Shown here piece after piece: positions 21,594-34,061 of a stretch of 64,000 bases of DNA (positions within the stretch are counted from its first letter, which is position 1; each line of letters starts with the position of its first letter). The stretch is from contig JAZAYU010000217.1 in assembly GCA_038501625.1 (NCBI GenBank), positions 481,001-545,000 of the forward strand. The letters are read 5' to 3'. The stretch is from Corbicula japonica (lineage: Eukaryota > Mollusca > Bivalvia > Venerida > Cyrenidae). Under the pieces are notes generated by a model. The model saw only the letters and a list, made by a program, of their open reading frames with translations, was not told the origin of the DNA and did not search any database. The position numbers were made by a program, and so were the translations under genes.

Positions 21594-21949
21594 AATTGGT
21601 GTTAATTTTTGTTCAATTTTGCAAACTATTCAATGTGCTCTTTGCACTTTCTCCGGTTTATCGGAAATAAGAAAAAACAAGTATTTTTGCAATGTGTTCT
21701 TTGTACTTTCTCTAGTCTTTCAGAAATAAGAAAAAGAATTATTATTCCAAATGTTCTGGAAATTGATATCACCGGGGAGTTAATTAATTATTCAAATCAC
21801 GTTGAACCTTCCCATTAACAACGAAGCAAACAGTAAATCTGGAAATGATTTCCTTGAAAGTGTCAAGATATTATAATGAATAGATAACCTCGCGGCCATA
21901 TAAATGCGGTGGTAGCGCCTGGCCAGGCATGCAAGGGACAAACACAATA

Positions 21950-22150
21950 CATATCATCCATATCTCCCAAAAGGTTTGTTTGTTTGTTTGTTTGGGGTTT
22001 AACGCCTGGTTTCAACACCTTTCTGGTTATATCCCGGCGGTCAGTCCACCTAACCGGTGTTCCTGGGTCTCTAACCAGTACTAACCAATTTCTCCGCAAG
22101 CGACTGACTGCTTCCTCACTTGAATCAGAGGTGAGGGACAAATGATATCC
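21950..22150 (+). mobile_element. Dispersed molluscan-type repeat with (GTTT)n head
   Basis: A (GTTT)n run followed by GGGGTTTAACGCC and an ordered GC-richer body resembles short interspersed repeats common in bivalve genomes. The family name is not certain. ORFs on both strands are incidental. Confidence 0.5.
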
Positions 22151-22199
22151 CCCAAAAGGATAGCTCAACTACAATGTATGTCGTTAAATTACCACCCAA

Positions 22200-23830
22200 A
22201 ATCATTAGCATCTGCATAGTTTGAACAAGAAATATCTTTAAAAAAAGATAAACGGCGTAGATTGTATAGGAAATGATGAAGTTTGTAGCTGGTATTATTC
22301 ACTTCATCTTGATTTACGTGTTAATCAAATAATCTCATTGTAAATCCTTCACAATGAATTAATAGCGGACTCGCAGTTTTTCGCGTAACATATTAAACGT
22401 AGTTGCCAGATTTAAGACAAGTAAGCACATTGTAAAATCCTTAGTCGCGATAAAGAATGAGTTTTATATAAGAAACGTATTGTAAACGGCATTGGTTGTG
22501 TTTATTCTTTAAACATAATGTATCAGATCATTTATCAATTGCTGAAAGAATAAAATATATTTAGTCAAGACTTACATAGCGGACTCATTGTTTATATCGC
22601 GTAGCATATTATATACAGCTGCTCGATTTAAGAGACGGGTAAACATTTCAATTACTGATAGAGCTGGTATAAATTTCCATTAACTAAATACTAAGTACTC
22701 ACAAATATTACAATTATTCAAGCTCGCATATTTTATTACTTAAATTTTCTGCTTTACAGTGAAAGTGTAACATCGTTTTCTTTAAGCCATTTCCACTTAC
22801 TTTCAATTTCATTTTGTATAGGTTGATATAAAAGAATGACTGAATTGTTGTTGACAAAAAATCCTAGCCAATGACGAGTACTGTAGTGTGCCTTATTTCA
22901 ACATCTTTCAACACAAGAGAATAGAAAAGATCTAAACGTCACAGTAATAATCGTTTCAAACAGTGTATTAACTAATTGTTTAAAAATCCCACTGGATAAT
23001 ATTCACCCTGCTAGATGCCTCTCCGGTGGAAATAGCTACCAATCGAAATAGTTTATTTAATTTTCCCGCTGCATAATAATATAATACGAGTATTATTTAC
23101 AACACTTATTGGTTAATGAATTAGGCCAAAAGTGAGCTTAGACAGCTAACGCCGAAAAAAAGGGATTTTACCATTAATGGAGGAAATTGAATCTTATAAC
23201 TACACTGATTATCATAAATTTCTGAATGTGGCAATTCCTGATATGCATATTTCACCTTTTTACTTTGTGCACCATATTACTCCTATGGTTCTTGTCCTAA
23301 AGATTACTGAAACCGAGGGAATTCAATAATTATTCTGTTTTTATCTTCTAAATAAAAGACGACCTAAACAGCTGCTCTGGAATTAATTTCAGGAAAATTA
23401 GTAAAATATTATAACGAGTATGCATAATTCAGTATCCTCTTGTATCTTTTAGTGCCAAGGGTAGTGCAGCTGTTTTCGAACAAAATGTTTGGGTTGTTTT
23501 TCTGGAAATTGATGCAATGTAAAAAGTTGTGATACATGTCTGATGCTAAGATTTATGGAAGCGGTATAAACAATTAATCCGAAATTTTAGTTACCTTCCA
23601 AAAGCTATAAATATAGATCCGAAATCAATAGTTATTGACGATGACTTCGGTTACTTTCCAATAACCATAATGGTGTCCGTGAAAACCATAGTTCTCATAA
23701 TCTTCTCAACTTATTGGTCGATCACTATTATAGTTTTCGGATTATTGTGTTAGCCGCCTGTCATAATTATTCTTCTGTCACAATCACCTGGTGTTAAGGC
23801 GACGTTTTTGTTTCTAGTTCTCTTAACGCA
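22200..23830. other. Intergenic with a weak direct duplication
   Basis: About 22365-22440 and 22577-22655 share TAGCGGACTC, the CGCGTA-CATATTA block and GATTTAAGA, a diverged direct repeat about 215 bases apart. Near 23230 a short AATTCCTGATATGCATATTT matches the outer end of R1. I see no gene. Confidence 0.45.
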
Positions 23831-23833
23831 TAT

Positions 23834-23990
23834 TTGTGCCCAAGGTTATAAAACTGAGCATGGAAACCTGTCTCAAATCTCAAGCATCTGATTGGCTGAA
23901 ATGGCGACTGGTCGCCATTTCAGCCAATCAGATGCTTGAGATTTGAGACTGGTTTCCAATCTCAGCTTTATAACCTTCAGCCCAGGTGCC
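23834..23990. mobile_element. Palindromic MITE (P1), full copy
   Basis: Arms read from GTGCCCAAGGTTATAAAACT inward and meet at GGCGACTGGTCGCC; the whole 150 bases are a near-perfect palindrome. This is the most complete of three copies (also 21481 and 46609). Confidence 0.9.
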
Positions 23991-26900
23991 CTTAGGGAGA
24001 TTAATGAATAATTATACGATCGACGCTATACTCTTTTGTTTCTCTAATCTGTTTATAAGCGAGTCATAGTTGTTTTAGTAGCAGGAGAAATAGTAGTACT
24101 CTTAGAAGTACTAGCAGTAGCACGCAAACAAACAAGCTCAAATAATGGAAAACAGATATATACAAGAAAAATTTTGATGCAGAGCATCAAGTCGGCCGGA
24201 GAAGTTTTCAAGTAGTTATAAAAATGGCAATTGTTGTTAGGATATTGTTTGGTTGTTTGTAGGGAAAGATTATGAAAGTGCATGTTTATTTATTATATTA
24301 TTTCTTAGTAGTGTAACTGATGATGTTGGAGTGGTTATCTCTGTTTTCTTAAAACTTAAGAGGGTTTGTAGAAGGCAAATGAATAATAACACAATTGATA
24401 TTTAAATATAAATATATCGTTACCCTTTTTTGCACTAAGATGAAGATACATTTATATACTGGTTACAAATATTGCTGCTTGCTTGTAGTTAGCGCGATGC
24501 ATGGTACTTATTTATTAAGTCGTTGGAAATTGGATGCGGTTTCTCTTAGGTACTGAATGAGCTTTGTAGAATAACCATTTGGTGAAAGACCTTAAATTTA
24601 CTTCTGTACTGCAGTTAAGGAAGTGCAGTAGAGGTTCCGCTTTTTCATAACCACGCCACTTGCTTTATGTAATTATTGCTTAAGTTATGCATCGTGTTAT
24701 ATCTATGAGAAACGGAGTCTTGATTTGGTATCGCTTCCATTGGGACATGGAAGAATGTGACATAGTCATGGGAAGTAATGATAAAACGAAGCCGTTATGA
24801 AATATAATACAATGTATTTTAAAAGGAAAAAAAACCAGTAGAAAATAGGTAAATATAACTATATGGTATAAAAATAACTATCGCAGAGATCAACTTGAAG
24901 TGGATATTGTTTTGGAATTCAACAAATGTGAAGTATGAAAGCACTTGAAAGACTGTTGATAATACTGAATGAACGAGAACACATTAAAGTACAAAAATAA
25001 ATGAACAAGGAATATTCGCCAAAAAGAAAAACAGTGTGAAAATTTGTAAATGTTATGAAGAATGGGTAACATGTACATGATACATTTGTATTAACAGTAA
25101 ATAATGCTCAAAATGAAACTGAAGTGAGAAATGGTTAAATTAACATTTTTACATAACAGTACAAATAATGCTCAAAATGAAACTGAAGTCAGAAATGGTT
25201 CAATTAACATTTTTACATAACATAACGAACGAAGAAATGAATGAGGTAATGATGTCAAATTCTTAATATATTAAATTGAACATGATCTACATAATAGCAA
25301 TATGGTGCATGAAACTGTTGATAAAGGCACTACTAAATATACTATAATAATATAAAATATGAAATTACTATTGTTAACAGAAATGATAGTTGGGTTTTTT
25401 AAAGTTGAAAATATTAAAATTTGAATGTGACTAGGGGAATGATATTAAATGGTTTACTAGTAACAATCGGATACATGTAACTATTAATGAAATTACTGTT
25501 TAAGATATTAAATGAAATAAAGAAAATTCAGCACTTATTGTTAAAAGCATTGTTAGATTGTTTGAAGTTGAAAACATAAGAAGTAGAATGTGACTAGTAG
25601 AATGATATGAAATGTTTAACAAAATGACATGTAACTATTTATAAAGTCACTATTAAATATAGTACAGTATATCGAAAATATAAAAGCACTTATTGTTAAT
25701 AGAAATGATTAAAATTTAAGCACATAAAAAAAGTTGAGTATGAGTAGAGAGAGAATACAAATGTTAAGATTTTATAACAGTATGGTGTGACTATTCTAAG
25801 TTATGCATGAAATGGGGTGCCCTTTAATCGTAAGGCAATAGTAATATAATAACACAATATTGCAATCACAAAGTGGCACATAGAACAATTAGAAATTGGC
25901 ACAAAAAGGGTATTGGAAGCATCATCTAAAGCTAAACAGTTTTTTGTAAGTTTGACATGGCGCACATGAAACAATATTTAAAGGTAAAGTAACATCATTG
26001 CAAATGGAATGAAGCACAAACACATAGAAATGTAATGAGCAATTGAAATGTAAAAAATGGCAATGTTAAAAAAGGAATGCAAAAAAATTAAGCGTTTTTG
26101 CCTTTTTTCATTGGGTCGACTTAAATTGTCTGTCAGTGTGGGTGAAATCTGCAGACACATGTAAATTATTAAAATATTGAATTCTATTAGTAATAACAGT
26201 ATTGAAACAAAAATGAAACAGAAAGAAGTAAAATTTGACTGAAGCAAACATATTTAAACATCTGTAACAAAATAACAACCTGATTTATGTAAGTATTCAC
26301 AGAATCACAATAAAGGTAAACAAACATAAATATAGAACACTGCAAATGTAGGTAAGTGACGATTTTAAATGAAGAACTGGTAATATTAAGAAATGATGCA
26401 GAGTGTAGAGAAAATTACTGAAGATATGAAATGAATAAGTAGATGAAGAAAACATGATGCACAAATAAGCTGGCATGTATGATTGTTATTGTAACTATGG
26501 GTAAATAAGTTCACTCTACTTAATTTATACACAGTTTGTATGTGTGTGCAATGAATTGAGGTCCATATCATCTAGGCTATCTGTGTTATAGGAGCGGAAT
26601 CTCTACAAGTGAAATTTATGCAAGGCATGACTTTAAGAATAACGAAAGTGTACATTGCAGATCCACAAATCAGTTGTTGTAGATTTACAATAGTGACATG
26701 TGCAACATAAGTAGTATATGGAGGAATAGATTAAAACACTTAACAAATTTGAAAAGGGGAATGTAACCAATATTGGAAGCATAAGATGTAGCACCAAATA
26801 CATGCATGCAAAAAGACCTTTGTAACTGAATGCATTGTTAGTACAAGCTGAAATGCTTGGTTAATGCTGTAATGCAAACATCAAGTAATTGTTGAATGTT

Positions 26901-27730
26901 TGTTTTTAAGGAAGAAGATGTTATTGGGAAAATGTTTTGAATTTTTTTCAGAAATGATAATGGAAATGACAATATAAACTGTGCACAAGCAACATATGTA
27001 CAATATATACATACAGTAAAACATACAGTAAAATGATTAAACATATAAATGGAAGGAAGAATGAAATGAAACCAAATGGGCAACAAATATCAATGGAAGA
27101 GTGAGTTGTTGTAAAATAAAGAAAGTAATGGGAGGAACAGTGGAAATGAATCGAGTGATGAAAATTTTGAAAAAAACACACAGACTTTTCTGTCATTTAA
27201 ATTCTAAAAATGCCCGAGTGCATAAATAAGTTTTATTCTGAACTGTTCAGTAAGGAACAGAAATAACTACTCATTTTTAATAATGATTATCACAGTACAT
27301 GTAATCACACAATGTACTCTGACTTTTAATGTTAAAGAGCTACGATAAAGATTCAGTTTCTGATTTAAACTGTTATGAGAAATGTAAAAAGCAACAAAAA
27401 TTTGAAAAGAACGTATTGGTGAATTACGAGAAGTTAGTGGCTAGTGAATGAAGTAGCTCTTGTGAATAAAAAACATAATAATGAGTGTTTTCATATATAA
27501 GTTCTGTTAATGGCCCATGTTAAATGATAACTAACATAATGATTTACAATGTCTGATGGCTGAAGGAAATAAATTTCCAAAAAGGGAGAAAATGTGCTCT
27601 GAAGTGAATTTCAAAGTTAACATGTGTTCATTTTACAAAACAATAATATGTTTTCAAAGTAATTCTAAAAGAACAAGTACAGTAACACAAATAAAACGTT
27701 ATAAAGGCAATATGCACACATGATATTATA

Positions 27731-28287
27731 CACTCAACAAAACTTCTAATTGGTCACTCTTTGTCCGTACATTTTTATTAGAAAGACATTGAATTCACTA
27801 TTTAGGATCATATGCCAACTACAGTTTCCAACTTATGCTTTAATCTTGTAATAATTGTCAGTGGAACAGTTTGGCAGGAGTTATTCTTAATTTTGCTAAA
27901 AATGCATTTCTTGCATAAAATTGTCCAGCAAACAGAAATTTCCTTTAAATTTGTTGTTTTATTTTAAAAGGACCCCTCATTAGTAGGAAAAACAGAAAAC
28001 ATGATCAATCAACATCACATGTGTTTAAATAAACCCCTTCAAAAGTATTCAATTTTAAAATTACCTCTCTTTCCATTAAAGACTGTTCTTATTTTGACCC
28101 TACGGTGTAACTAAATGGTATTGGATTTATTTAAGAAAACAACCAATAAAGATTAAATAGACATTAAATAATTGATTTCAAGACAAAACAGTTCTTTCCA
28201 CAACCTCTCTTGACGTAGGGAAGAAACGAAACTTGCATACATTGTAAACATATACAATTAATGACCAATTAGAACTTTAGTTGAGTG
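27731..28287. mobile_element. MITE M1 (mariner-like TA target), intact copy
   Basis: Terminal inverted repeats of about 26 bases begin CACTCAAC and end inward at TTCTAATTGGTCA. TA flanks both sides (27729-27730 and 28288-28289). The 557 bases have no ORF. Related copies lie at 43588-44104 and, broken, at 52958-57492. TA duplication and TIR length fit the Tc1/mariner superfamily. Confidence 0.85.
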
Positions 28288-28289
28288 TA

Positions 28290-28600
28290 TGATGTAATGG
28301 ACTAGAGTTATCAAATAATGTAACACATGATAAGGAAGTTTTCTTTCTGCAGATATTGCACATATAATTATATAAGTTGAGATTGTTCCTGAGGAAATTT
28401 GGTTCCCATGAAAACTACTGCTTTTTTCACAACCAGACAAATAAAACGTTATGAACAATATATACAAACATGACAGTATATGCTTTAATGGACTAGAATT
28501 ATTAAATAACCTAATGACACCAGATAATGAAATTGTCTTTTGCATCAGACTGTTGCACATAGAATTATGCAAGATATGATTATGGTTGAAGTAATGTCGT
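28290..28600. repeat. Tandem repeat of about 190 bases interrupted by M1
   Basis: AATAAAACGTTAT... followed by AATGGACTAGA...TTATGCAAGAT occurs once intact at about 28440-28575. A second unit is split by M1, with its first part at 27690-27728 and the rest at 28290-28380. Confidence 0.65.
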
Positions 28601-29206
28601 TTGCATATAAAAGTAGCACATTCTTACAATGAAATAAAGGAAAAAAGAATGAACAAACATATATATTGTAAAGTAATCTGCATATAAACATATATACACA
28701 AATATATAACTAAGTCATGACATGGTTGGAGACTTCTGTGATGGAGAAAACTGAAATGGCACAAATATGAGTCCACGAAAGTGTTTGACCCGGAATTTGA
28801 GGCAGAGGTAAGTTTTAACCAAGTTGTGAATGACACTCAGTAGGCAGACATTTTCCTATGTAGAAATACATATTCATAGATGTGAAGATACTTCTGTTAC
28901 CTGTTAGTTTCGGGAACATTTTGTCTTTGTGAATTGCAAATACATTAAGTGTTGAAATGAGTAGAAGGTTTTTTTTTTGTTTTCTGAAGGTGTACGACTG
29001 AAAAAGTAACTTGTTCTTGAATAGTGATATTAATTAACAGAATTATTTCATGAAAGAATTATATGTACTTGTTTGGCCACAGTTTCTCCATTACAGTACT
29101 AGCTACACAAAAATGTTAAAATGGAAATGTAATTGCATTAAAATTATTGCAAGAACACAAAGGGAAATGAACAGAAACATCATATATAATCTGAGGAAGC
29201 CGTATT

Positions 29207-32200
29207 CTATATCTTCTGGATATCGTAAAGGTTATTACGGGAAATTTTCCCATTGATCGCGACTGGCAGTTGGCTTACTAACGTTGCTAGGACATCGTCT
29301 TCAGAACTGGATAGGTCTATCTGACCAAAAATGTCCATTGATTCTTTTTCAAAGATCGTGAATTGCCTCGTTTCATTTTTGTCTAGAACCTCCACTTTTA
29401 GACGTATAGTGGTTGTGGAGTTGTTGTTGTGGCATACAGGACAACGTCCATCTACCATTTTCTTCTTACGACAACCTGTGAACAGAAGGAAAAATTGCAA
29501 TGTAAGGTTTTGATTAACTTTATATGCGATGGTTTTAGTAATAATTCATAGTAGTTCTCAACATGGGGAGAGCACAGAACAGCAGCCTATCTATATTGCC
29601 CAAAAGAATTAAAAGTTATTATTAGCCTCCATATAATATATAGAAATGAAGGCCGTTTAAATATAAACGAAATATTAAGATGAGTAAATAGAAGCTGTTT
29701 TTTGTGCTAATATTGGTTGAAAACACAAATTACTATGTATTTTCTGAAACAATCAATTTGTATATGGAAATTCATTGCAAATGAGCATGTTTAAAATTAT
29801 CAAATACTGTTTAAATTACACAGATTTTCTAATTAATGCACAAGCAGTATCCCAATAGGAATACTTAAAATAGCAAAGAGATATAGAAGTGTTTGCATTA
29901 AACTGCTACACATGGCAAGCAGTCAGGGAAAAATAGGTTTTTAGTGAAAATTAGAAGCTGTATGCCATGTTTAAGGTATTTCCAGAAGGTTTGAAGGTTT
30001 TTGCTATGAATTTATAGGGTTTGTAAAGATTTTGAAAAATTCCACTAGGAGGCCTGTAAAAGGGATGTCAGTAAATACAGGATCATGTGTGTTGGTGAAG
30101 TCAATTGTGAACATTCACATTTCGAAGCTTACTGACATACACGAAATGTTTACATAAAAAATTATCTACCTGCGTTTGTACAACATCTGTACATATCAAC
30201 ATCTAAGATGCTGTCTACTGTAAGAGGTTGTTGTGAAGTTGTCTCATCGTTAACTTTGAAGTCAGGGTCGTCATTGAATTTCGTGATGTCACGATCGGTG
30301 ATAACCACATCTGGCAATGTTGTATTTGCCAAGAACTACAAAAGAAAGGATACGTGTTGTTTCTACATATACATTTTTCTACATAGACAGTATTGAAACC
30401 TGAGCCATTTGGGCAATTATATATCACTATTTCAAAAATGGGAGACATTTGCTGAATTGATAAATTTTAAAACTGTGGTGCCTGTAAAAAAAGTTAAGGG
30501 CTGACCACACTCCTCCCCACCTTGTTCATAGATAAAAATAAAGTAATCAAAATCTCAATACTGGCGAAATGCCGTTCAATGGAACTTTGCACAAATGAAT
30601 GTTACTAATGTATCTTTATTTTGCATTCAGGAAGATGCACTAGAAATGTACAAAATAAAAGCTAAACCTAAATTCCTTAAAATTCTATTAACATAAATTC
30701 ACAAGTACAAAGCGATACTTTGTAAAAAACTGTCAACTACTAAAAAAGAAATCTGTGATTGCCATCGGTTTATGCAACCAGGAAATGGAAGGGCAAACAC
30801 ACTTTTACTAATATCTATCAAAAAAGGAATCAGGGAATGTTATCCATTTATTTGACCAGGAAATTGAAGGTCAAAGACACTTTTACAAATATCTCAAAAA
30901 GTTTACATTATGTTACTCAAGACGACACAATAAATTGTTGTCAGTATCATATTACTTATGTGAGCATTGGAAATCATGTTTGGATGTTTTTTTTTTACTT
31001 TTTGTGTATTTACATAAATAGAAAATGAGGGAATTTTAAGACTTCACTATTTTTCTTAACTGTTCTAACAGGTCTTTCCATATGCAAAATAAAGGTACAT
31101 GAATAACATACATTTGTGCAGTTTCATTAAACAGCATTCTGCTATTATAGAGATTTTGATAATTTACTTTTTATCGATGAACGAAGTTGGGAGGACGGTG
31201 GCAAGTTCTTTAAATGTGTTAACAGATTTAAAGAAACCAATGAAATAGTTAGGTAACAAGGAGTTGATGTCCCAAGATTAAATAACTGAAATCTTGGCAT
31301 CTATGCTTAATGAACATAGTTTTTCCTTCATTACAAAATGCGATTCACATGTTAATCTGTGCAAAGCAATATTACGACCAGCAAGGACATTGATGCAGTC
31401 CAATACAGACTAAGTTTGTGTGCTGGAAACTGCAATGACTGCGAATTAAAAAATTCCAATTAGAATTATTTATTCATGTTAATGAGCACCAACAGAACTC
31501 ATGAACTAAACAAGTTGTAACCATTGCTCTATCACAAGTATGAGGAGTTATTATGCTGTAAATACCTGACAAGTAGTGTTGCTGGTAGCTGTCAGCTGTA
31601 CCCTGTTGTTAAAGGTCTTGTGGTAAAGACCAGTCACTTCTACAACAGCTTCAGGGTTGTACGTTTCTGTGGCCAACTTATCAAAGAGGGTTACTTTCAC
31701 TGGTGGACCGCTCACATCCTTTAATGCCAGAGATCTGACAGCAAGCGTTCCCTCTCTACGGAACTTCAATGGAGAGACCTGCAATAATTACCATTAGGAA
31801 AAACACTATGAAAGATGCAAGAACACCAACACTTACTTACATTCTGTAAAGAACAAGATAAATATTTGAAAGAAAGCCAGTAACATAGTTGACATATGAC
31901 CAAGCAGGATTACATAGTTTCCTGGTGAATGCTATTTTATGATGAATATATGGCAAATTCACGAGTAAGTCATTTTATGTAAGCATCATTGTAATAGTAA
32001 TGGAAGACTAAAAAGAATGTAAACAAGTTGCCAGACATTAACATTATATGAAAGGAAGTGAATGTTCTTTTTAAGTTAACATTTTGCCTACCAACATCTC
32101 TGTTTTTTTGAACTAATTATGAACAATAATAATGCTATGCACATGTAAATGCTCATGAATGCAAAATCAATACGGCAAGTTATAAACAATAACAAACTTT

Positions 32201-32596
32201 TACCTTGGCTATTTTGCCAACAACAGTTGACTTGTGTGGTGAAACAATGGCATCTTGTAAGGATCGTTTCGAACCAGTGGCAGGTTCTTCCTCTGGTAGG
32301 AGCAACTTATGTTCTGAGAAAGTGCCAACTTCCACAGGTGCAGCATACCCAATGCTACTCCCACTCACACACCAACAGCTCTCTCCTTTCTTTACAAGGT
32401 TAGAGAACTTGTAAGTCATGCCTACACGGATCATGGTAAATTTGTGTTTCTGGTACACTCTAATGTGTAGGAGTTCATCATCACGTCCACAAACAATGTT
32501 AAAATAGGCCATATCTGTGGCTCCACTTTTGTAAGTGATCAGTTCACTCGACTTTTTCAGCACTTTCATTGTGACTGTTCGTTTGTCTTGAGCAGC
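29207..32596 (-). CDS. Helitron RPA-like single-strand DNA-binding protein (4 exons)
   Basis: Joined exons 32569(or 32596)-32204, 31778-31566, 30335-30170 and 29475-29207 give 337 residues from the Met at 32569, with GT/AG introns and matching phases (0, 0, 1). Residues 1-110 and 120-195 resemble the OB folds of RPA large subunits, the second with the GKIAK...SPLK...KDVSGPPVKVTLFD pattern. Residues 245-263 form a zinc-ribbon C-x4-C-x9-C-x2-C, as in the DNA-binding C domain of RPA70. The role is protection of single-stranded DNA during rolling-circle transposition. An AG at 32597 keeps the frame open nine codons upstream of the Met, so a further 5' exon may exist. No breaks are seen, unlike the neighbouring helicase. 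Confidence 0.82.
30492..31214. mobile_element. R3 non-autonomous element in an RPA intron
   Basis: Outer ends are inverted repeats of about 120-130 bases: 30492-30620 (CCTCCCCACCTTGTTCAT ... TTGCACAAATGAATGTTAC) against the complement of 31085-31214. It lies wholly in the intron between RPA exons 2 and 3. It has no credible coding capacity. Relatives lie at 10495-10640 and about 39600-39980. Confidence 0.75.
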
Positions 32597-32869
32597 CTGT
32601 CATTGCAATGATGTACGTATAGAGGGCAATTGGCTCCATTCATCAAGGTAATTGATTTAGTTAAAAAAAATTGTCTTATAAAAAATAACTGCTTTCAACC
32701 GCACATGGATAACAAAAGCTTTCAACGGTGCAACTGTACCAATGTAATTAACAAATGTAACGTATTTTGGAAAGAAAAGATTTTATTTTCCATTTTGAAC
32801 AGGCCTGTTTAGTACTTTCGAACACATAATTTTTTAAAAGGAACAGAAATGTGTTCTAGAAAAATCAGT

Positions 32870-33560
32870 GTGAGCAGTAGGATTCTAACACTGACAGTTT
32901 CTACAATGGAATTAAGCTGAGATTCCACATTCTTTACTGTTGAACTGACAATGTCAAGACAGAACTTATTAATGTGAGATATACCAAGCATAATCCTGAG
33001 GTTCTAACAATAGAATGAAGGCAAGATTTCAGATTGGTACTCGCAAAAGCAACACTTACAAAATGAAAGTTATCAATGTAAAATCTACCACCCACCTTTG
33101 TGAGTGTTTAAGAATGATTTCACATTAATATTTACAAAAGTAACACTATCACGTCTGAAGTGACCAATGTGAAATCTACCACCCACAGTTGTGAGTTTCC
33201 AACAAGGGAATAAAGGCGTGAGTTCACATTGGTATTTGAAATTTATAAATAAAATCTCTACCACTTACAGCAGCTGCTGTGAACTTTCAACAACAGTATA
33301 AACAATAAATTTCACATTCCAACTGATAATCCTGTACTAGTTAGATGAAAGTTAGTGGTGTAAAATTTACTGTAATATTATATAGCTTTCCACAATCGAA
33401 TGAAAACAACACTTTGGGATAACATATCAATAATAAATCCCACATTATCACATTGGTTCTTGCAAAAGTAACACTATCAAAGTGAAAATCATCAATATAA
33501 AATCACTGTGAGTTGCTAAGGAAAGAATAAAGCTGTGATCTCAGATTAGTACTTTGCTGT
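32870..33560. repeat. Degenerate tandem repeat between RPA and RepHel
   Basis: Phrases AAATCTACCACCCAC, TTGTGAGTTTCCAACA, TTTCACATT and AAAAGTAACACTATCA recur in the same order about every 95-130 bases, five to six times. It is non-coding and is likely the spacer between the two Helitron genes. 33560-33977 shows nothing further. Confidence 0.6.
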
Positions 33561-33977
33561 GTCATAACACACCAACAGAGATGTAAGAAAAAGCAATACA
33601 GAGTAGCAGGAAATGTTTTCACTTTAAATGATGGTGTCAAATGAAATAATAATTCATTATTAATAATTTGAAGAGGAAGTGTTTGAGACGTTTACAACAC
33701 TTGAATAATGCACAGGTTTCTATATGACATCATCAACTCAACTATGTAGCATCTAGCGGATTATGAATTACTGATTCACATTCAAATATTTCATACTGTG
33801 TTTCAAGAGTTCACTAATTCGTACATGTAATGAAAATTCTGGTTTATGCTTATCTTTAAAAGGAAAAAAGAAAAAAACTCTAAGCAGAATGATTTTCAAG
33901 GGACAAGCAGAGATGAGAATGTATGAATTGATTTTCAAAGGTTAATAACATAATAGTTGAGAATGGAATATAAATTT

Positions 33978-34061
33978 TTAAAATATTACATGAGCAAAAG
34001 TAACTGGTTTATTGATTGTTTAAAATATTACATGAGCAAAAGTAACTGGTTTATTGATTGT
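33978..34061. repeat. Perfect 42-base tandem duplication at the RepHel stop
   Basis: Two identical 42-base units start TTAAAATATTACATGAGC. The RepHel stop codon at 34051-34053 lies in the second unit, so the duplication leaves the protein intact. Confidence 0.9.

Larger units (their letters stand above)
24830..29030. other. Non-coding, strand-asymmetric A/G-rich region
   Basis: The plus strand is rich in A and G and poor in C for about 4 kb (AATGAAATG-like strings are frequent), apart from the MITE at 27731-28287. A 64-base tandem pair lies at 25100-25223. Minus-strand ORFs of 60-100 codons are low-complexity Phe/Ile/Leu/Ser strings caused by this bias, without domains. It lies 3' of the Helitron genes and may be part of that element. 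Confidence 0.5.

Noticed and set aside
24053..28836. Several minus-strand ORFs of 60-104 codons
   Set aside because: They are low-complexity hydrophobic strings produced by base skew, with no domain, splice or start context.
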